In this document: positions 49,406 to 60,242 of the stretch, one piece after another
Layout of the letters: each line of letters opens with the position of its first letter
How positions within the stretch are numbered: position 1 is the first letter of the stretch
Assembly: GCF_024195295.1 (NCBI RefSeq)
Contig: NZ_JAMFTH010000006.1
Coordinates: 124,001 to 188,000 of the forward strand
Length of the DNA stretch: 64,000 bases
Origin: Gilvimarinus xylanilyticus
Lineage (GTDB): Bacteria; Pseudomonadota; Gammaproteobacteria; Pseudomonadales; Cellvibrionaceae
Direction: 5' to 3'
Notes under the pieces: model-generated
The model's database searches: none
The model's input: only the letters and a program-made list of their open reading frames with translations
Told to the model about the DNA's origin: nothing
Program-made: the position numbers and the translations under genes

Positions 49406-51610
49406 TCAATTCATTTCTTGTGGGTCGACATCAATAGACCAGCGGAGGGCGCGGTGGGTTTTCAATGTGCCGATATACTCAACTAAAAGCTGACACAGTT
49501 GGTTAATGGCCGCGCGTGAGTCGGATTTTACTTGCATTAAAAAGCGATACCGGTTGCCGCGTTTTTCCATTAACGCCGGCATCGGTCCCAGTAGCTCGGC
49601 GCCCAAGTTGGCCGTGTAAGCGTCGGCAAAGTGGCGCACCACCTGTAAAAATTGGGCGGCGGTATCGGCTACCGGGGCGTCGGCGCGAATCAGGGCGAGG
49701 TGCGAAAAAGGTGGCATCCGGGTGACTTCCCGCTCGGTAAGCAGAGCGCGGGAAAATGCCTGGTAGTCCCCGCTTACCAGCAGTTGCAGTAGCGGGTGAT
49801 TTTGATTGCGGCTTTGCAGGATGACCTCGCCCGGCTTTTGCTCTCGCCCGGCGCGCCCGGCTACCTGCGTAATGAGTTGGCCCATGCGCTCGGGGCCGCG
49901 AAAGTCGGCACTCAACAAACCGCTGTCCACATCGAGTATGACCGCCAGGGTGAGGTTGCGAAAGTGGTGGCCCTTGGCAATCATTTGGGTGCCTACCAAA
50001 ATACAGGGGGCACCCTGGTGAACCCGTTCCAGTTTATCGGATAGTGCGTTTTTGGTCCGAGTGGAGTCCCGGTCGATGCGAATAATATCGGTGTCGGGAA
50101 AGTACTGGGTTAGGAACTCCTCGCTGCGCTCGGTCCCCTGGCCGAGTGCCACCAGTCTGTGACTGTTGCAGATGGGGCAGTGAGACAGCACCGGTTGCTG
50201 CCAGTCGCAGTGGTGGCAGTGCAAGTGCCGCGGTTGGTGATGCAGGGTCAGGCGGGCGTCGCAGTGGCGACAGAGAATTTGGTTGCCGCAATCGTGGCAC
50301 TGCAGGGTCGGGGCGTAACCGCGCCGATTGAGAAACACCAGCACCTGATTACCCGCTTTTAGGTGGTGATTGATGGCAGATAGGCTCTGCTCGCTTAGCC
50401 CCTGCTGGGCGCTGATGTCGCTGCTATCGACCAGCTGAATGCGAGGCGGTGGGTGGTTGCTGGCTCGGCGAGTTAGCTGTAAATGGGTAAATCGGTCGCG
50501 CAGGGCATTGTGCAGCGTCTCCAAGGCAGGCGTGGCGCTGCCCAGTATGACCGGAATATTCAGCGTTTTGCCCCGTAGGCAAGCTAGGTCGCGGGCGCAA
50601 TAGCGAAAGCCCTCTTGCTGTTTAAAAGAGGCGTCGTGCTCTTCATCGACAATAATCAACCCGGCATGGGGCAGGGGGGTAAAAATCGCCGAGCGGGTGC
50701 CAATAATAATCTGTGCGCTGGCGTCGCACGCCCTCACCCAGGCGTTGAGTCGCTCGCGATCGCTCAGCCCAGAATGCAATGCCACCACCTTGGCGCTGCC
50801 AAAACGGCGTTGAAAGCGCTGGATAGTTTGGGGGGCAAGGCCGATCTCCGGCACCAATATAAGCGCCTGGGCGCGGCTATCACGGGTAAACAAGCGTGAG
50901 ATCGCTTGCAGGTAAATCTCGGTTTTGCCGCTGCCGGTAGTGCCCTCCAGCAGATAAGTTTGAAACTGGTCCAGCGTTATTGCATCCAGAGCGACTTGTT
51001 GTTCTGGATTAAGAGCGAGAGCTTGCTCGCGAGAGGGCGCCTGCTTTGGACTTTGGCTCTGTTCGATAAGGCCGCGCTGGTGCAGCTTTTTAAGCGCGTC
51101 GCGGTTGAACCCCACCTCTTTGAGGTGGGGCCAGGTCTGTGGGCCGTAATCTCGTAGATACTTCAAGAGCTCGGCTTGGCGCGGCGCGCGGGGCAGAGCT
51201 GTATCGGGTAGGCCCTGTCCTTCGGGGGTTAGCTGCCAGGGCAAGATAGAGGAGTCGGCTTTGTAAGTTGGCATGTCTCCCTGGCGCAATAGGGTGGGCA
51301 GGGCTGCCTGCAGGGCTTCACCCAGCGGACATTGATAGTAATTGGCGCTCCAGCGAATGAGGCTAATGAGCTCGGATGGGATTACCGGGCTGCGGTCGAG
51401 AACGGCCTGCAGTGACTTAAGCTTGCCGGGCTCAAGGTTGCCATCGTCACTGTGCCCCAGAACCACGCCGATAAGTTCGCGCCCGGCAAAGGGCACACGG
51501 ACTCGCGCACCTGTGGGCGGTGGCTGAGATATCTCGTCGCCCAGCAGATAATCAAAGGTTTCGCGCAGGGGGACGGGTAGGGCGACTTGTATTCGCGTGT
51601 GTTTGCTCAT
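49406..51610 (-). CDS. priA: Primosomal protein N' (replication restart helicase PriA)
   Basis: A 734-residue 3'-5' helicase that reloads the replisome at stalled forks. I start at ATG 51610 (MSKHTRIQVALPVPLRETFDYLL); an ATG three codons upstream is possible. The N-terminal DNA-binding domain is followed by helicase motifs: Walker A LEGTTGSGKTEIYLQ, DEEHD, GSATPALET. A zinc region of eight cysteines starts at CHDCGNQILCRHC and ends at CPIC. The second RecA lobe has QVAGRAGR. It is 64 bp upstream of the ftsN-like gene and divergent from rpmE. Confidence 0.96.
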   Translation of the reverse strand: MSKHTRIQVALPVPLRETFDYLLGDEISQPPPTGARVRVPFAGRELIGVVLGHSDDGNLEPGKLKSLQAVLDRSPVIPSELISLIRWSANYYQCPLGEALQAALPTLLRQGDMPTYKADSSILPWQLTPEGQGLPDTALPRAPRQAELLKYLRDYGPQTWPHLKEVGFNRDALKKLHQRGLIEQSQSPKQAPSREQALALNPEQQVALDAITLDQFQTYLLEGTTGSGKTEIYLQAISRLFTRDSRAQALILVPEIGLAPQTIQRFQRRFGSAKVVALHSGLSDRERLNAWVRACDASAQIIIGTRSAIFTPLPHAGLIIVDEEHDASFKQQEGFRYCARDLACLRGKTLNIPVILGSATPALETLHNALRDRFTHLQLTRRASNHPPPRIQLVDSSDISAQQGLSEQSLSAINHHLKAGNQVLVFLNRRGYAPTLQCHDCGNQILCRHCDARLTLHHQPRHLHCHHCDWQQPVLSHCPICNSHRLVALGQGTERSEEFLTQYFPDTDIIRIDRDSTRTKNALSDKLERVHQGAPCILVGTQMIAKGHHFRNLTLAVILDVDSGLLSADFRGPERMGQLITQVAGRAGREQKPGEVILQSRNQNHPLLQLLVSGDYQAFSRALLTEREVTRMPPFSHLALIRADAPVADTAAQFLQVVRHFADAYTANLGAELLGPMPALMEKRGNRYRFLMQVKSDSRAAINQLCQLLVEYIGTLKTHRALRWSIDVDPQEMN

Positions 51611-51695
51611 TGGGGGCAAATACTACTGTATTTACGGCCAAATCACATGCCTGGAAAGCCTGCCTACACAGGTGCTTAAAAAATGCTCGTTTTGC

Positions 51696-51723
51696 TTGCT
51701 TTAGGGTGGATTTATGGTAGTAT
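51696..51723 (+). promoter_or_regulatory. Promoter of rpmE
   Basis: TTGCTT (51696-51701), 16-base spacer and TAGTAT (51718-51723). This leaves a leader of about 95 bases before rpmE; in E. coli, L31 represses its own mRNA through the leader. Confidence 0.55.
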
Positions 51724-51822
51724 CGCCGCCCCAAATATTGCGATAACCCCGTTATGCCGTGCCCGGCAAAGAGGCGTGGACCTTGTGTTCAGGTGGCGGT
51801 ATACACAACATAGGTAATACTC

Positions 51823-52041
51823 ATGCAAGCTGATATCCATCCTAAGTACACCAATGTTACGGCAACCTGTAGCTGCGGTAACAAAATCGAAACTCGCTCT
51901 ACCCTGGGTGAAGATTTTCACATCGACGTATGTTCAGAGTGCCATCCTTTCTTCACCGGTAAGCAGAAAGTGGTAGACACTGGTGGTCGTATCGATCGTT
52001 TCAACAAGCGCTTCGCCAGCCGTATTGGTGGCAAAAAGTAA
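51823..52041 (+). CDS. rpmE: Ribosomal protein bL31, zinc-binding form
   Basis: A 72-residue ribosomal protein bL31 of the 50S subunit, bridging to the 30S head. It is the C+ zinc-binding paralogue: cysteines in TCSCGNK and [11 protein letters not shown] provide the zinc site. The length and the [20 protein letters not shown] segment are standard. It is a single-gene unit with its own promoter and a strong terminator at 52074-52100. The zinc-free paralogue is not in this window. Confidence 0.98.
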   Translation: MQADIHPKYTNVTATCSCGNKIETRSTLGEDFHIDVCSECHPFFTGKQKVVDTGGRIDRFNKRFASRIGGKK

Positions 52042-52073
52042 GTGCTTGTGTCGGGTGGTTATCCACCAACATA

Positions 52074-52100
52074 AAAAAACCCGCTGCGGCGGGTTTTTTT
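52074..52100. terminator. Bidirectional terminator between rpmE and mrcA
   Basis: ACCCGC-TGCG-GCGGGT (52079-52094) flanked by seven A on the left and seven T on the right. It can end rpmE on the plus strand and mrcA, whose stop is at 52137, on the minus strand. Confidence 0.92.
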
Positions 52101-52136
52101 ATGTCTGGCGTTTACAGGCTTTGTCAGTTGAGGGGG

Positions 52137-54581
52137 CTAGAACAACTCTTCGGGGAGCATCTGCCCGCTCTTGCCTTCGCCTGATTGGCTTCCCTCTTCC
52201 AGAGGCGGGATTTCGCTTTGGCGGAAGATTTCAAATATTGCATCTGGATCATTGGGCCCTGCGCGCTTGCCTGTTTCGGGGTCGATACGCACGGTTACGA
52301 TGCCGTCGGGTCTTTTGCTGGGTTGTTCTGGTTTATCCGCAAGGGCTGCGCGCATATAGTTGATCCAGATGGGCAGTGCGGCCGAGCCGCCGTACTCGTT
52401 GTTGCCCAGGGGCGTATTTTTATCAAAGCCCAGCCAGGTCACCGTGACGACATCGGGGTTGTAGCCCGCGAACCAGGCATCGCGGGGACCGTTGGTGGTA
52501 CCGGTTTTACCGGCAATATCGTCGCGCTCTAATACGCGGGCCCGGCGCCCGGTGCCTCGGGCGATAACATCCCTCAGCATGGAGTCCGCGATATAAGCGG
52601 TATCGGCATCTAGAATGCGCTCGGCTCGGTTTATCGCTTCGGGCGCATCCTTTGTTGTGTCTTGAGTGTCGTCTGCCAATAGTTCCTCCAAGGTGGCGGC
52701 TTCCTTTTTTTGTGATGCGCTTTGCTCCGGGCAGGAGCCGGTGCAGGCCGTTGCCGGGTTGGCTTGAAATGAAATCTCACCGTCGACCGTTTCAATGCGA
52801 TCAATCAAATAGGCGTTGACCTTAAAGCCACCATTGGCAAAGGTGGCGTAGGCCTCGGCGAGCCTTAGAGGGGTTACCTCGTAGCTGCCCAAGGCCAGAG
52901 AGAGGTCGCGGGGGAGCTCGGCGGCGTTAAAGCCAAAGCGGGCCAGGCTTTGATGGGCGGTGTCCATGCCCAGGCTGCGCAGAATGCGAATGGATACCAA
53001 GTTGCGCGAGCGGTAGAGAGCGGTGCGCATACGCATGGGGCCCAAAAAGGTGCCACCGTCGTTTTCGGGGCGCCAGGTGCCTTCCAGGCTGGCGTCTTCA
53101 ATCACAATGGGTGCGTCGTTAATGATGGTGGCAGGGGTGTAGCCGTTCTCTAAAGCCGTGGTGTAAATAAAGGGCTTAAACGAGGAGCCCGGCTGGCGGG
53201 CGGCCTGGAGCACCCGGTTGAAGTGGCTTTGGTTAAAATCAAACCCGCCCACCATAGAAATGATAGCCCCATTTTGGGGGTTGAGCGAAATCAAAGAGGC
53301 TTCTGCTTCAGGGAGTTGGCTCAGCTCCCATTGGCCTTCGGGGCCTCTTTTTATCCGAATTACGTCTCCCTCGGCTACCAAGTCAGCGGCACTGGTGGGC
53401 TTTTTGCCGCGGTAGTTTTCGTTGAGGTAGGGGCGCGCGTCTCCCAGGCCCTGCTCCCAGCCAAGGGTCTGGGTGCTGCCGTCGGCTAGCATAATCTCGA
53501 TGGATTGCTCGTCCAATGCACCCACCACAGCGGGAACCAGCTCGCCGTATGTGGGGATGTCTTGCAAAAGCTCGGGCCATTGTTCGCGAGCGTCTGTGTT
53601 TAGGCGACTCTCGGGGCCGCGAAAACCGTGCCGCTGGTCGTAAGTGAGAATGCCGTTGCGGACTTCCGCTTGAGCGGTTTCCTGCAATTCGGCATTGACC
53701 GTGGTGTAAATATTGTAGCCGTCGGTATAGGCGGCTGTGCCAAAGCGGTCTATGGCCTCTTGGCGCGCCATTTCGGCGACATACGGGGCATACAGCTCGG
53801 GGGTTAAACCGTGGTAGCTGGCGCTGATGGGTTCATTGCTGGCATGGCGCCAGGTCGCTTCATCGATGTGGCCCAGTTCGAGCATGCGACTGAGAATCCA
53901 GTTGCGACGGATCAGAGCTCGCTCCGGATTGGCGAGCGGGTTGTACGCCGAGGGCGCCTTGGGGAGGCCGGCAATCATTGCCCACTGGGCTAGGCTCAGG
54001 TCACCAATGTCTTTGCCATAATAGACATGGGCGGCAGCCTGGATGCCATAGGCGCGATTGCCAAAGTAAATTTTATTGTTGTACAGCTCGAGAATCTCTG
54101 CTTTGCTTAATTCTTTCTCTATCTGAAGCGCGAGCAGGATTTCGTTGAATTTACGGGCGAAGGTCTGCTTAAAAGTTAAAAAGAAGTTTCGGGCGACCTG
54201 CATGGTGATGGTGCTGCCGCCGGATTGAATTTGACCTGTTTGCAATAATTGTGAAGCCGCTCGCAAAAGTCCTTTAATAGAGACGCCGTTATGGTCGTAG
54301 AATTGAGCATCTTCTGCCGATAATAGAGCTTTAGTGTATAAAGGTGGAATCTGGTTATAGCTAATCGGTGATCGACGTTGCTCGCCAAATTCGCCAATCA
54401 GCTTCTGGTCGCTGGAGTAAATGCGCAGAGGGGTCTGCAGCTTTACCTCGCGCAAAGTCTGTACGTCGGGTAACTTGGGGTCCAGGTACAGGTAAAGACC
54501 GGCAAATGTGATGGCTGTCACGCCGCAGCCCGCAACGAATAACCATAAAAGCGCTTTTAGAGCAGAGTAGAATTTAAGCAT
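52137..54581 (-). CDS. mrcA: Penicillin-binding protein 1A
   Basis: An 814-residue class A PBP with one N-terminal membrane helix (about 10-30). The GT51 glycosyltransferase domain carries SAEDAQFYDHNGVS and GGSTITMQVARNFFL. An OB-like insert follows at about 320-420. The transpeptidase has the active serine in PGSSFKPF, the SxN motif as SRN in LYRSRNLVS, and the KTG triad in AGKTGTTNGP. A further low-complexity insertion (about 635-665, near the ACTGSCPEQSA segment with two cysteines) sits before the KTG region. It builds peptidoglycan in the periplasm. It is divergent from pilM, as in many gammaproteobacteria. Confidence 0.96.
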   Translation of the reverse strand: MLKFYSALKALLWLFVAGCGVTAITFAGLYLYLDPKLPDVQTLREVKLQTPLRIYSSDQKLIGEFGEQRRSPISYNQIPPLYTKALLSAEDAQFYDHNGVSIKGLLRAASQLLQTGQIQSGGSTITMQVARNFFLTFKQTFARKFNEILLALQIEKELSKAEILELYNNKIYFGNRAYGIQAAAHVYYGKDIGDLSLAQWAMIAGLPKAPSAYNPLANPERALIRRNWILSRMLELGHIDEATWRHASNEPISASYHGLTPELYAPYVAEMARQEAIDRFGTAAYTDGYNIYTTVNAELQETAQAEVRNGILTYDQRHGFRGPESRLNTDAREQWPELLQDIPTYGELVPAVVGALDEQSIEIMLADGSTQTLGWEQGLGDARPYLNENYRGKKPTSAADLVAEGDVIRIKRGPEGQWELSQLPEAEASLISLNPQNGAIISMVGGFDFNQSHFNRVLQAARQPGSSFKPFIYTTALENGYTPATIINDAPIVIEDASLEGTWRPENDGGTFLGPMRMRTALYRSRNLVSIRILRSLGMDTAHQSLARFGFNAAELPRDLSLALGSYEVTPLRLAEAYATFANGGFKVNAYLIDRIETVDGEISFQANPATACTGSCPEQSASQKKEAATLEELLADDTQDTTKDAPEAINRAERILDADTAYIADSMLRDVIARGTGRRARVLERDDIAGKTGTTNGPRDAWFAGYNPDVVTVTWLGFDKNTPLGNNEYGGSAALPIWINYMRAALADKPEQPSKRPDGIVTVRIDPETGKRAGPNDPDAIFEIFRQSEIPPLEEGSQSGEGKSGQMLPEELF

Positions 54582-54672
54582 TTTTTGTATTGGAATTAGA
54601 GAGTTAGCAACATTTACCGTGTGAGCTCGGCATTATACGGGGTTTTTATCGGTTTACATACGTACGTATTTG

Positions 54673-54700
54673 TTGCAGGCTTAACTTAAAGTGCTATAAC
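54673..54700 (+). promoter_or_regulatory. Promoter of the pilMNOPQ operon
   Basis: TTGCAG (54673-54678), 16-base spacer and TATAAC (54695-54700) preceded by TGC, an extended -10. Transcription would start about 30 bases before pilM. Confidence 0.6.
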
Positions 54701-54715
54701 ATAAACGACGGCTAA

Positions 54716-55806
<1,091 letters not shown>

Positions 55807-55807
<1 letters not shown>

Positions 55808-56388
55808 TGGCGAATATTAACCTTCTACCCTGGCGGGTCACCTACCGTGAGAACAAGAAAAAGCAATTTATTGCCATCATGCTTATCGTGCTGGCGCTGG
55901 CCGGCGCTGTTGCCTTTATGTGGATTTCGCAGGCTAATGGCCGGGTCGATCACCAGCGTGAGCGCAATCAGATGCTCGAGCGGGAAATTGCCGAACTGGA
56001 CAAGAAAGTCGCCGAAATTAAGCAGTTGCAGCAAAAGCGCGAAGAGCTTTTAGAATTGATGGAGTTGATCCGCAATCTTGAGGGCACTCGCTCGGTTATT
56101 GTGCATCACTTTGATGATTTAGTGCGTGCGATTCCCGATGGTGTTTATCTGACGTCGCTCGAGCGCGAGGGCGAGCTGATGAGCATGCAGGGAATGGCCG
56201 AGTCTAATAACCGGGTTTCAAGCTTTATGCGGAACCTGGATGCGTCCCCCTGGTACAGCGAGCCTAACCTGTCATCGGTAGAGGTGGCCCCGGAAGCGGG
56301 CGGACAGGCCAATGCTTTTGCTATGACGGTTAAAACCGTGGTGGCCAAGGGTGCGGGCCCGGATGCTGACGAGCAGGAGGCGCAATAA
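55807..56388 (+). CDS. pilN: Type IV pilus assembly protein PilN
   Basis: A 193-residue bitopic inner-membrane protein. The N-terminal INLLPWR motif binds PilM; one membrane helix (about 20-42) and a coiled coil (about 45-85) precede a ferredoxin-like periplasmic domain. It pairs with PilO. The start overlaps the pilM stop by one base and pilO follows 2 bp after its stop. Confidence 0.95.
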
Positions 56389-56390
56389 TA

Positions 56391-57005
56391 ATGGCTTTTA
56401 AAGATACCATCGCCCAGATCAAAGATTTTGATTACGAAGACCCCAACAAGCTCGGGGTATGGCCTTTACCTACCAAGATTCTGGTGTGCTTGTTTATTGT
56501 CGCAGCCGTACTGGCCGGGACCTACTACTTCAAGATCAAAGCTATCAATGAGAGTTTGGTGCGTGAGCAGGCCGAGGAGCGCAGCTTGCGCAAAACCTTC
56601 GAAACGCGCAGTGCTCAGGCGGCTAACTTGGCGGCTTATCGGGCGCAAATGGAAGAAATGCAGCAGTCGTTTGAGTCGTTGCTGGCACGTTTGCCTTCAG
56701 ATACCGAAGTGCCAGGACTGCTTGAGGATATCGACGCGCGCTCAGTGGAAAGTGGCTTGGGCGATTTGAGTCTAGAGCTGCAGCCTCAGCGCGACGCTGA
56801 ATACTATGTCGAGTTACCTATTAATATTAGTGTCAGAGGTGGCTACCACGACTTTGGTGGCTTTGTGAGTGGCGTTGCCGGAATGCCGCGCATTGTAACC
56901 TTACACAACTTTTCCATTAATCAGGCGAAAGAAGGTGGCGACTTGTTAATGGAAATTCAAGCGAAAACCTATCACTATCAGGGAGGTGGGGAAAATGAAG
57001 AATAA
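56391..57005 (+). CDS. pilO: Type IV pilus assembly protein PilO
   Basis: A 204-residue bitopic inner-membrane protein with a membrane helix at about 27-48, a coiled coil to about residue 100 and a periplasmic ferredoxin-like domain ending in LLMEIQAKTYHYQ. It forms a heterodimer with PilN and contacts PilP. Its last 11 bp overlap pilP, whose ribosome-binding site lies inside pilO. Confidence 0.95.
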   Translation: MAFKDTIAQIKDFDYEDPNKLGVWPLPTKILVCLFIVAAVLAGTYYFKIKAINESLVREQAEERSLRKTFETRSAQAANLAAYRAQMEEMQQSFESLLARLPSDTEVPGLLEDIDARSVESGLGDLSLELQPQRDAEYYVELPINISVRGGYHDFGGFVSGVAGMPRIVTLHNFSINQAKEGGDLLMEIQAKTYHYQGGGENEE

Positions 57006-57522
57006 ACCCCTGCTTCTGTTGGCCGCAGTAGTGTTGAGTGGCTGTGGGGCTCAAGGTGATTTAACTGATCTGCGCGACTATATTGAAGAGACTAAGCGCC
57101 GACCCGCCAAGCAAATTGAGCCTTTACCGGTATTCAGTCCTCTGCCTCCGTTTAGTTACGCGGCATCGACGTTGCGCAGTCCGTTCGAGCGTCCCATTGA
57201 GGAGTTGGCCAGTGTAAAAGGTGGTAAGTCAGTAGAGCCGGATTTAACTCGGCCCAAAGAGTACTTGGAAAACTTCAGTATCACCAACATGATCATGGTG
57301 GGTACGGTGAACCAGGCTAATACTCAATGGGCTCTGATTGATACCGGGCCCGGCAGCCAGCGAAGTGTTGAGCCGGTTACCATCGGTAACTACATGGGAC
57401 GCAATCACGGTAGAGTGATATCAGTGTCACCGACCCAGATTGAGGTGATGGAAATTGTTTCCGATGGCGATGACGGCTGGGTAGAACGTCCTCGTATTAT
57501 CAAATTACAAGAAAAGGAATAG
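56995..57522 (+). CDS. pilP: Type IV pilus lipoprotein PilP
   Basis: A 175-residue inner-membrane lipoprotein; lipobox LSGC with C17. The ATG at 56995 is chosen because a GGAGG site lies just upstream and the leader is normal; a GTG at 56986 would add three residues. A disordered stretch (about 30-80, with PLPVFSPLPPFSYAAS) precedes the HR-domain (about 95-175) that contacts the N0 domain of PilQ. It connects PilN/PilO to the secretin. Confidence 0.95.
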   Translation: MKNKPLLLLAAVVLSGCGAQGDLTDLRDYIEETKRRPAKQIEPLPVFSPLPPFSYAASTLRSPFERPIEELASVKGGKSVEPDLTRPKEYLENFSITNMIMVGTVNQANTQWALIDTGPGSQRSVEPVTIGNYMGRNHGRVISVSPTQIEVMEIVSDGDDGWVERPRIIKLQEKE

Positions 57523-57558
57523 GCGGTCATGCGTGCTTTGTTCTTTATGGGGTGGAAA

Positions 57559-59661
57559 ATGAAAAAGACACTCGTAGTGTTGTTGGTTTCCCTGTGGTCC
57601 TCTGCAGTGGCGGCGTCAAACATTGAGGACATCAGGTTTGCCGAGTTGCCAAATCAAAGCTTCGAGGTGCGCCTATCGTTTGACGATGCGCCTCCTGAGC
57701 CTCAGGGTTACACTATTGAGTCGCCCGCGCGTATTGTGCTCGATTTCCCTGATGTGGTTAGCGAGTTAGATGAAAAGCGCTATCCTCTCGCTTTTGATAA
57801 TGGCAAAAGCGCCATGGTGTTGACCTCGGGCGATCGAACCCGTCTTATCTTAAACTTAGAACATTTAGCGACTTATAAAGCGTCGGTGGATGGTAACGCT
57901 TATGTGATAGAGGTTGGTTCAACTGATCCCGGTGCCGCGGGCAGTAAACAAGTTAGTGCCACCGCCAAAGCGGTGAGTACTCAGTCGAGCTCCGACGGGC
58001 GCGCTGTGACGGCGGTGGATTTTCGTCGTGGCGAGAGTGGCGAAGGTCGCATTATTGTGGATTTGTCCAACACCAGCATTGGCGCCAACATGCGCGACAC
58101 GGCCGAAGGCTTGCAAGTGCGTTTCAGAAACACACACCTGCCCTCCGAGCTGCGCCGTCGTCTGGATGTCATTGATTTTGCGACTCCGGTTAGCATTATT
58201 TCCGCCGAAAACGACAATGGCGATGCCGTATTGGATGTGACGGCCAAGGGTAACTACGATTACTTAGCCTATCAAACCGACAATACCTATGTTATTAGCG
58301 TTAAGCCGTTAACCGAGGCGGAAAAAGCGCAGAAAGAGCGCGAATTTGAATACACGGGTTCGCGTCTGTCGTTTAACTTTCAGGACATTGAAGTTCGTGC
58401 GGTATTGCAAATTATCGCCGATTTTACCGAGCTCAACCTAGTGGCGTCTGACACTGTTCAAGGCCGTATTACCCTGCGCCTGGACAATGTGCCCTGGGAT
58501 CAGGCTCTGGATATGGTCTTGAAAACCAAAGGTCTGGATAAGCGTCAGGTGGGCAATGTTTTAATGGTGGCGCCTGCCGCTGAAATTGCCGAGCGCGAGC
58601 GCCAGGAACTATCGACCAAGCGTCAGCTTGAAGAGCTTGCGCCGCTGCGTACCGAATATATCCGTATCAGCTACGCCAGCGCTGAAGAGGTCTTCAATAT
58701 TGCTATGGGTGGTGAAAGTGCCAGCCGTGGCGACTCGCAGGGTGGAAGCTATTCGCTGTTGTCCGATCGCGGTCATGCGGTTGTCGATACTCGCACCAAT
58801 TCGATTATTGTTACCGATACGGCCGACCGAGTGACCGAATTCAAACGCTTGCTGCAAGAAATCGATGTGCCGATCAAGCAGGTGATGATCGAAGCTCGTC
58901 TGGTAATTGCCAACAAAGACTTCCGTGAAGAGCTGGGTGTACGCTGGGGCGGTGTCGGTGCCAGCCTGGGCGATGATGCCATGTTTGAGGTGGGCGGTTC
59001 TACCGCGGCCCTTGATTCCAGTCCGGGTAGCCCGTTTGACTTTATCTATGGCGGCGGCAGCATGGATCTCAATGAGAACATGATGGTTGATATGGGCATT
59101 CAAAACCCTGTGGGCAGTATTGCTTTTGGTCTGTTGACCGACAACACCTATCTAGATTTAGAGTTGTCGGCGATGGAGTACAATGGCTACGCTGAAATTG
59201 TTTCTCAGCCCAAGGTTATTACCGGGGACAAGCAGCAAGCTACCATCTCTACCGGTAGTGAAATTCCCTACCAAGAGGCCTCCGCCAGTGGTGCTACCGC
59301 AGCATCGTTTAAAGAGGTGGTGCTGGAGCTGGACGTGACGCCGCAGATCACTCCAGATAACAATATTATTATGGACTTGGCTATTAAGAAGGACTTATTG
59401 GCCGAGTTTAACCAAGAGTTTGCGGTGCCCATTATCGATATCACCCGTGTTAATACGAAAGTTTTGGTCAGCGATGGTCAGACCATTGTTTTGGGCGGGA
59501 TCTTCGAAATGCAGCAGTTGACCGGGGTGGATAAGGTGCCTTTCCTGGGGGATATTCCCTACTTGGGTCGCCTGTTCCGTCGCGATACCGTCAGCAGTGA
59601 GAAAAGTGAATTGCTGGTGTTTATTACACCGCGCATTATGGCTGACGAGTTGACAGAATAA
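57559..59661 (+). CDS. pilQ: Type IV pilus secretin PilQ
   Basis: Outer-membrane secretin, 700 residues from the ATG at 57559, which follows GGGGTGG and opens a normal signal peptide ending in AVAAS. An ATG at 57529 would add ten residues. Two AMIN domains (about 20-115 and 145-255) anchor to peptidoglycan; the STN/N0 region begins at LSFNFQDIEVRAVLQIIADF and an N1-like domain follows. The secretin barrel runs from about 400 to the end, with VLDVTPQITPDNNI in the LDVTPQIT form and the terminal LLVFITPRI. It forms the pore through which the pilus passes. Confidence 0.96.
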   Translation: MKKTLVVLLVSLWSSAVAASNIEDIRFAELPNQSFEVRLSFDDAPPEPQGYTIESPARIVLDFPDVVSELDEKRYPLAFDNGKSAMVLTSGDRTRLILNLEHLATYKASVDGNAYVIEVGSTDPGAAGSKQVSATAKAVSTQSSSDGRAVTAVDFRRGESGEGRIIVDLSNTSIGANMRDTAEGLQVRFRNTHLPSELRRRLDVIDFATPVSIISAENDNGDAVLDVTAKGNYDYLAYQTDNTYVISVKPLTEAEKAQKEREFEYTGSRLSFNFQDIEVRAVLQIIADFTELNLVASDTVQGRITLRLDNVPWDQALDMVLKTKGLDKRQVGNVLMVAPAAEIAERERQELSTKRQLEELAPLRTEYIRISYASAEEVFNIAMGGESASRGDSQGGSYSLLSDRGHAVVDTRTNSIIVTDTADRVTEFKRLLQEIDVPIKQVMIEARLVIANKDFREELGVRWGGVGASLGDDAMFEVGGSTAALDSSPGSPFDFIYGGGSMDLNENMMVDMGIQNPVGSIAFGLLTDNTYLDLELSAMEYNGYAEIVSQPKVITGDKQQATISTGSEIPYQEASASGATAASFKEVVLELDVTPQITPDNNIIMDLAIKKDLLAEFNQEFAVPIIDITRVNTKVLVSDGQTIVLGGIFEMQQLTGVDKVPFLGDIPYLGRLFRRDTVSSEKSELLVFITPRIMADELTE

Positions 59662-59664
59662 CGA

Positions 59665-60177
59665 ATGAGTAACCAGCATGTCTTTCTTGTCGGCCCCATG
59701 GGGGTCGGCAAGTCCACTATAGGCCGTCTGCTGGCGGCCGAATTGAACCTCCCTTTCGTTGACACAGATCGATTAATTGAGGCCCGAACCGGAGCCGATA
59801 TCCCCTGGATTTTTGATATGGAAGGCGAGCACGGCTTTCGTGATCGTGAATCCGCCGTGTTGCAGGAGCTTTGTGAAGGCGAGGTTGCCGTTATCGCCAC
59901 CGGTGGCGGAATGGTCACTCGCGAGAAGAACTGCAAGCTTATGCGAGACTCGGGGTTTGTTTGTTTCCTTAGTGCGTCAGTCGATCAGTTGGTTGAGCGC
60001 ACCTCGCGTGATCGCAAGCGGCCGCTTTTGCAAGTGGATGATCCACGTCAAAAAATCATTGATATTCTGACCGAGCGCGCCCCCCTGTACCGATCGGTCG
60101 CGAATGTCGAGGTTAATACCGATCGGTTTAATCCCAAGGCTGTGGTACAGGAGATTGTTGCTGCATTAGGGCCCTAG
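59665..60177 (+). CDS. aroK: Shikimate kinase I
   Basis: A 170-residue kinase phosphorylating shikimate at O3. The P-loop is [15 protein letters not shown], the shikimate-binding DTD is FVDTDRLIE, and the GGG motif is IATGGGMV; the lid arginines are in RKRPLLQ. It starts 3 bp after pilQ, so the aromatic and pilus genes are probably co-transcribed. A gap of 65 bp leads to aroB. Confidence 0.97.
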   Translation: MSNQHVFLVGPMGVGKSTIGRLLAAELNLPFVDTDRLIEARTGADIPWIFDMEGEHGFRDRESAVLQELCEGEVAVIATGGGMVTREKNCKLMRDSGFVCFLSASVDQLVERTSRDRKRPLLQVDDPRQKIIDILTERAPLYRSVANVEVNTDRFNPKAVVQEIVAALGP

Positions 60178-60242
60178 GGCACCTCAAGCGCCCAAATGAC
60201 TGTGATAAACTGCGCGAGTGTTTTTATTACGGTGCAATTGAT